This document shows positions 35,089 to 41,228 of a DNA stretch of 41,228 bases, one piece after another. The notes beneath the pieces were generated by a model that saw nothing but the letters and a program-made list of their open reading frames with translations, ran no database searches and was not told the origin of the DNA. The translations under genes were made by a program, and so were the position numbers. Position 1 is the stretch's first letter. The number at the start of each line of letters is the position of its first letter. Source of the DNA: an uncultured Myxococcales bacterium (GTDB lineage: Bacteria; Myxococcota_A; Bradymonadia; UBA7976; UBA1532); assembly GCA_903847385.1 (NCBI GenBank), contig CAINDO010000148.1:1-41228 (forward strand). The letters run 5' to 3'.

Positions 35089-35655
35089 ATGGACACCTTC
35101 GAATCCACCGCCCTCGACGACACCCGCCACTGGCTGAACCGCGCGGTCATCGGGCTGAATCTCTGTCCCTTCGCCAAGGGGGTGGTGGCCAAGGGCCAGG
35201 TGCGCTTCGTGGTGACCGCGACGAACGACCCGGCCGCGCTGCTGGCCCTGCTGCGCGACGAGCTGACGTTCCTGGCCGGGAGCGACCCGCTCGAGGTCGA
35301 GACCACGCTGCTCATCGCCCCCAACGCCCTGCCGGAGTTCCTCGACTTCAACGACTTCCTGGGCGACTGCGAGGCCGCGCTGACCGCGCTCGACCTGGAC
35401 GGCGTGCTGCAGATCGCCGACTTCCACCCGCGCTATCAGTTCGGCGGCACCCGGCCCGAGGACGTCGAGAATCACACCAACACGGCCCCCTACCCCACGC
35501 TGCACCTGCTGCGCGAGAGCAGCATCGACCGCGCGGTGGAGAGCGAACCGGACGCCGAGGTCATCTACACCCGCAACATCGCCACCCTGCACGCTCTCGG
35601 CGCGACCGGCTGGGACGCCCTGCAGGTCGGCCCGCGGCTGCCCCTGCCGATGTGA
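35089..35655 (+). CDS. DUF1415 family protein
   Basis: The 188-residue cytosolic protein matches the DUF1415 pattern: [16 protein letters not shown] near the N-terminus, [17 protein letters not shown] in the middle, then [12 protein letters not shown] and a Pro-Tyr-Pro-x-x-His-L-L-R-E segment ([10 protein letters not shown]). The family is widespread in proteobacteria and has no established function. The conserved Cys (NLCPFAK) and His residues could form an active or metal site. It is divergent from the lipoprotein gene (119-bp gap) and 67 bp upstream of metH on the same strand, so the two may be co-transcribed. Confidence 0.85.
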   Translation: MDTFESTALDDTRHWLNRAVIGLNLCPFAKGVVAKGQVRFVVTATNDPAALLALLRDELTFLAGSDPLEVETTLLIAPNALPEFLDFNDFLGDCEAALTALDLDGVLQIADFHPRYQFGGTRPEDVENHTNTAPYPTLHLLRESSIDRAVESEPDAEVIYTRNIATLHALGATGWDALQVGPRLPLPM

Positions 35656-35722
35656 CGACGGGCGAGATTGGGCAAGTCCCCGCCTTGATCGACCCGGCGG
35701 TGCCTGCGACACTGCGCGCCGC

Positions 35723-39451
<3,729 letters not shown>

Positions 39452-39512
39452 GCCACAGCGGCGAACACGACCATTGCGGCGCCCGGCGCGGGTGAGCGAT
39501 GCTGTCGCCGCC

Positions 39513-39983
39513 ATGTCGCGACGCGTCCGAACCTTGTTGCACGGCGCCGTTCTTGCATACGGAACGTCCGCGTGCGCCCAGCCGGGGTCGGTGGTCCCCA
39601 CCCCGCCGGCGACCGCGCCGAAGCCCGCCCCCAGCGCGGCCGCACCGGCGCAGCCGCCCCGTACCGAGGACCAGAAAGTGGTGAATGCAGTGACCATCAC
39701 CGAGACCACCATCGCCGACGTCGGCGATCTGCGCATCGGGGTCAGCAACGTCTGGGAAGACAGCTTCACGGACGCCCAGGGCAAGTCGCAGCGCGGCCCG
39801 ACGGCCATGATGTCCGTCGCCGACCAGACCGGCCGCGACCTGCACCGCGAGCGCGTCCACGCCGGGTCCGCCGTCACCGTGGGCGGCCACCGCATCGTCA
39901 TTCAGAACGTCCACGCTCCGGAGAGCGGTCGCGGCAGCCTCACGCTGGCCGTCGAGCCCGGTGCCGAGAAAGGGAACCCCTGA
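39513..39983 (+). CDS. Small lipoprotein coupled to the calpain-like protease
   Basis: I do not recognise a family. From the ATG at 39513 the 156-residue product has a short basic leader and hydrophobic core ending TSAC (about Cys20), a Pro/Ala-rich linker, and a ~95-residue beta-rich domain (AVTITETTIADVGDLRIGVSNVW, then VTVGGHRIVIQNVHA). An upstream alternative start would add 13 residues before the leader and is less likely. Its stop overlaps the protease ATG (TGATG), so the two are made together. It could be the protease's partner or target; that is inference. Confidence 0.62.
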   Translation: MSRRVRTLLHGAVLAYGTSACAQPGSVVPTPPATAPKPAPSAAAPAQPPRTEDQKVVNAVTITETTIADVGDLRIGVSNVWEDSFTDAQGKSQRGPTAMMSVADQTGRDLHRERVHAGSAVTVGGHRIVIQNVHAPESGRGSLTLAVEPGAEKGNP

Positions 39984-41023
39984 TGGCCGCCAGCAGCTCG
40001 AAGTCCCAGAAGACGGACAACGCCCAGCCCCAGGGCGCCAAGGCCAGCATCGCCATGGCCAACGCGCCCCAGACCGTGCAGCTCACGCGGTCCTGGCTGA
40101 AGTACGTGAAAGACCTGCCCGGCGCCGAGTCGGCCAAGGCGAGCACGCGTGGCCCCATCGTGGGGGACGACGCCGCCACGACCCGCGGCCCCAAGGTCGG
40201 GGACGACAAGCCCAAGCCCCCCCAGCGGGAGGAGCCCAAGCCCAACACGACGCACGACGGCAAAGTCCACGAGGCCAAGTACGGCGAGTTCGGCAACCAA
40301 ATCTTCAAAGATGGCGCCGCCCTGGACGACATCCAGCAGGGGTACATCGGCGACTGCTTCCTGATCGCCGCCATGGGCGCCGTCGCGATGCAGCGGCCGG
40401 AGCTCATCGAGCAGATGATCAAGGACAACGGGGACGGCACCGTGACCGTGACCCTGTGGACGGACGGGCGCGCGCTCTCCACCCCGGGCTCGGGCAAGGC
40501 CGTGGAGGTCCGGGTCTCCATGAAGCTGCCGAGCTCCAACGGCAGCACGCCGACCTACGCCAAGAGCTCCAGCAAGGAGCTGTGGCCGTCGCTCATCGAG
40601 AAGGCCTACGTCGCGCAGTTCGGCGGCGGGGACTACCAGAACCTGAACTCGGGCGGCAGCCCGGGGGACGCGATGACGGCCATCCTGGGCACGGAGTCCA
40701 CGGGCTTCAGCACCAGCAGCGTGAACGCGAAAGAGTGCGTCTCGCAGCTCGAGTCCATGCTCAAGGGCGGCAAGTCCGTCGTGGCGGCCACCTTTGGAAA
40801 AGATGCCGCGAAGGACAACGAGCCCCTGCGCAAGCTGGCCGACGAGAAGAACGTGCACGCCTGGCACGCCTACGTGATCAAGAAGGCGGACGCCAAGGCC
40901 AACACGGTCACGCTGTTCAACCCCTGGGGCAGCTCCCAGCCCGCGGAGCTGACGGCCGAGGAGTTCAAGCAGCTCTACGTGTACGTCTACACCGGCAGCC
41001 CCAAGGCCCCCGGCTCCAGGTAA
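39983..41023 (+). CDS. Calpain-like (C2) cysteine protease
   Basis: The 346-residue protein has a disordered N-terminal ~95 residues, including the duplicated motif RGPxVGDD, and a papain-fold calpain catalytic core. The triad is clear: Cys125 in QQGYIGDCFLIAAMGAVA, His295 in HAWHAYVI and Asn313 in LFNPWG. The Q-x-G-x-x-G-D-C start, HAY and NPWG are diagnostic of calpains. Bacterial calpain-like proteins are single-domain and lack the EF-hand region; calcium dependence is not predictable. No signal peptide is seen although its partner is a lipoprotein, so the final location is unclear. It ends 7 bp before the structured element. Confidence 0.88.
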   Translation: MAASSSKSQKTDNAQPQGAKASIAMANAPQTVQLTRSWLKYVKDLPGAESAKASTRGPIVGDDAATTRGPKVGDDKPKPPQREEPKPNTTHDGKVHEAKYGEFGNQIFKDGAALDDIQQGYIGDCFLIAAMGAVAMQRPELIEQMIKDNGDGTVTVTLWTDGRALSTPGSGKAVEVRVSMKLPSSNGSTPTYAKSSSKELWPSLIEKAYVAQFGGGDYQNLNSGGSPGDAMTAILGTESTGFSTSSVNAKECVSQLESMLKGGKSVVAATFGKDAAKDNEPLRKLADEKNVHAWHAYVIKKADAKANTVTLFNPWGSSQPAELTAEEFKQLYVYVYTGSPKAPGSR

Positions 41024-41030
41024 ACCCGGG

Positions 41031-41228
41031 GCCCCTCAGAGGGCCGGCGGAAATGGACGCCGTCGCGAGCCGGGCGAGGCGCCCGACCTCGCAAGGCGCG
41101 GGGGTGCACAGCCCCTTGTGGCTGTACCCGGGGTACTGCCCAAGGGGTTGGGGGTCCCCGCAACGAAGCGGGGCGGGATGCATCGGCTGGCGTAGCAGGT
41201 GGACATTTCCGCCGACCCTCTCAGAGGC
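41031..41228. ncRNA. Structured inverted-repeat element, likely ncRNA or small mobile element (may continue past edge)
   Basis: Two ~25-bp arms (41031-41055 and 41204-41228) are imperfect inverted repeats with 22 of 25 positions matching. Between them lie at least three hairpins: 41065-41092 (5+6 bp), 41102-41129 (6 bp plus an outer 4 bp) and 41156-41173 (6-bp stem, 6-nt loop). The loop of the second, 41112-41118, is perfectly complementary to 41141-41147, so a pseudoknot can form. No coding frame is credible. This layout fits a structured RNA (HEARO/omega-RNA or retron msr-msd type) or a MITE. Strand is uncertain; the pseudoknot is described for the plus strand. The element may extend beyond the window. 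Confidence 0.5.

Noticed and set aside
35656..35722. Cobalamin riboswitch before metH
   Set aside because: The 67-bp gap is far too short and no B12-box-like sequence is present.
41031..41228. Integron attC site
   Set aside because: No RYYYAAC/GTTRRRY core pair sits at the arm ends, and no neighbouring cassette structure is seen.

Overview
The window is very GC-rich (codon third positions almost always G or C), densely coding, and reads as a chromosomal segment of a Myxococcota-like (delta-proteobacterial) Gram-negative bacterium. Supporting signs are a MYXO-CTERM-type tail (Cys, hydrophobic helix, Arg cluster) on the protein ending at 14334, Cys-rich beta-propeller lipoproteins, a HAMP-poor chemoreceptor of a type common in delta-proteobacteria, and NrfHA. 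No phage genes, transposase, tRNA, rRNA or CRISPR array was seen.

Layout. 2-697: 3' part of a collagen-like protein with a phage tail-collar end. 707-3594: korAB (2-oxoacid:ferredoxin oxidoreductase). 3698-6273: MBOAT acyltransferase plus SGNH-like partner. 6440-7216: SDR oxidoreductase. 7236-12593 (minus): apparent operon of NAD kinase, membrane-anchored MutS-like ATPase, hybrid histidine kinase and periplasmic histidine phosphatase. 12710-14334 (plus): degenerate PHP-domain protein with an RGG-like tail, then the MYXO-CTERM protein. 14266-16994 (minus): family-39-type glycosyltransferase and its membrane partner. 17029-19714 (plus): an overlapping three-gene unit of mono-heme lipoprotein, CxxCH outer-membrane barrel and HupE-like membrane protein. 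19687-22176 (minus): PhoR/PhoB-type two-component pair with a Pho-box-like direct repeat. 22235-25521 (minus): molybdopterin oxidoreductase fused to pentapeptide repeats, a membrane zinc-ribbon methyltransferase, and QueD. 25555-29084 (minus): two tandem paralogous Cys-rich propeller lipoproteins. 29414-30976: chemoreceptor with a strong terminator. 31130-34969 (minus): NrfA, NrfH and a large lipoprotein. 35089-39451: DUF1415 protein and MetH. 39513-41023: small lipoprotein and a calpain-like cysteine protease. 41031-41228: a structured inverted-repeat element running to the window edge.

How the genes work together. Many neighbours share ATGA or TGATG stop/start overlaps (korA-korB, SGNH-MBOAT, the glycosyltransferase pair, the heme/barrel/HupE trio, queD-methyltransferase, the two propeller lipoproteins, nrfH-nrfA, lipoprotein-calpain), so translational coupling is the rule. 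Functionally the window combines low-potential or anaerobic metabolism (KorAB, NrfHA), cobalamin-dependent methionine synthesis, envelope glycan modification, phosphate-type signalling and an unusual amount of periplasmic or surface c-type heme protein. The least explained parts are the heme-barrel/HupE operon, the Moco/pentapeptide fusion, the degenerate PHP protein and the terminal structured element.
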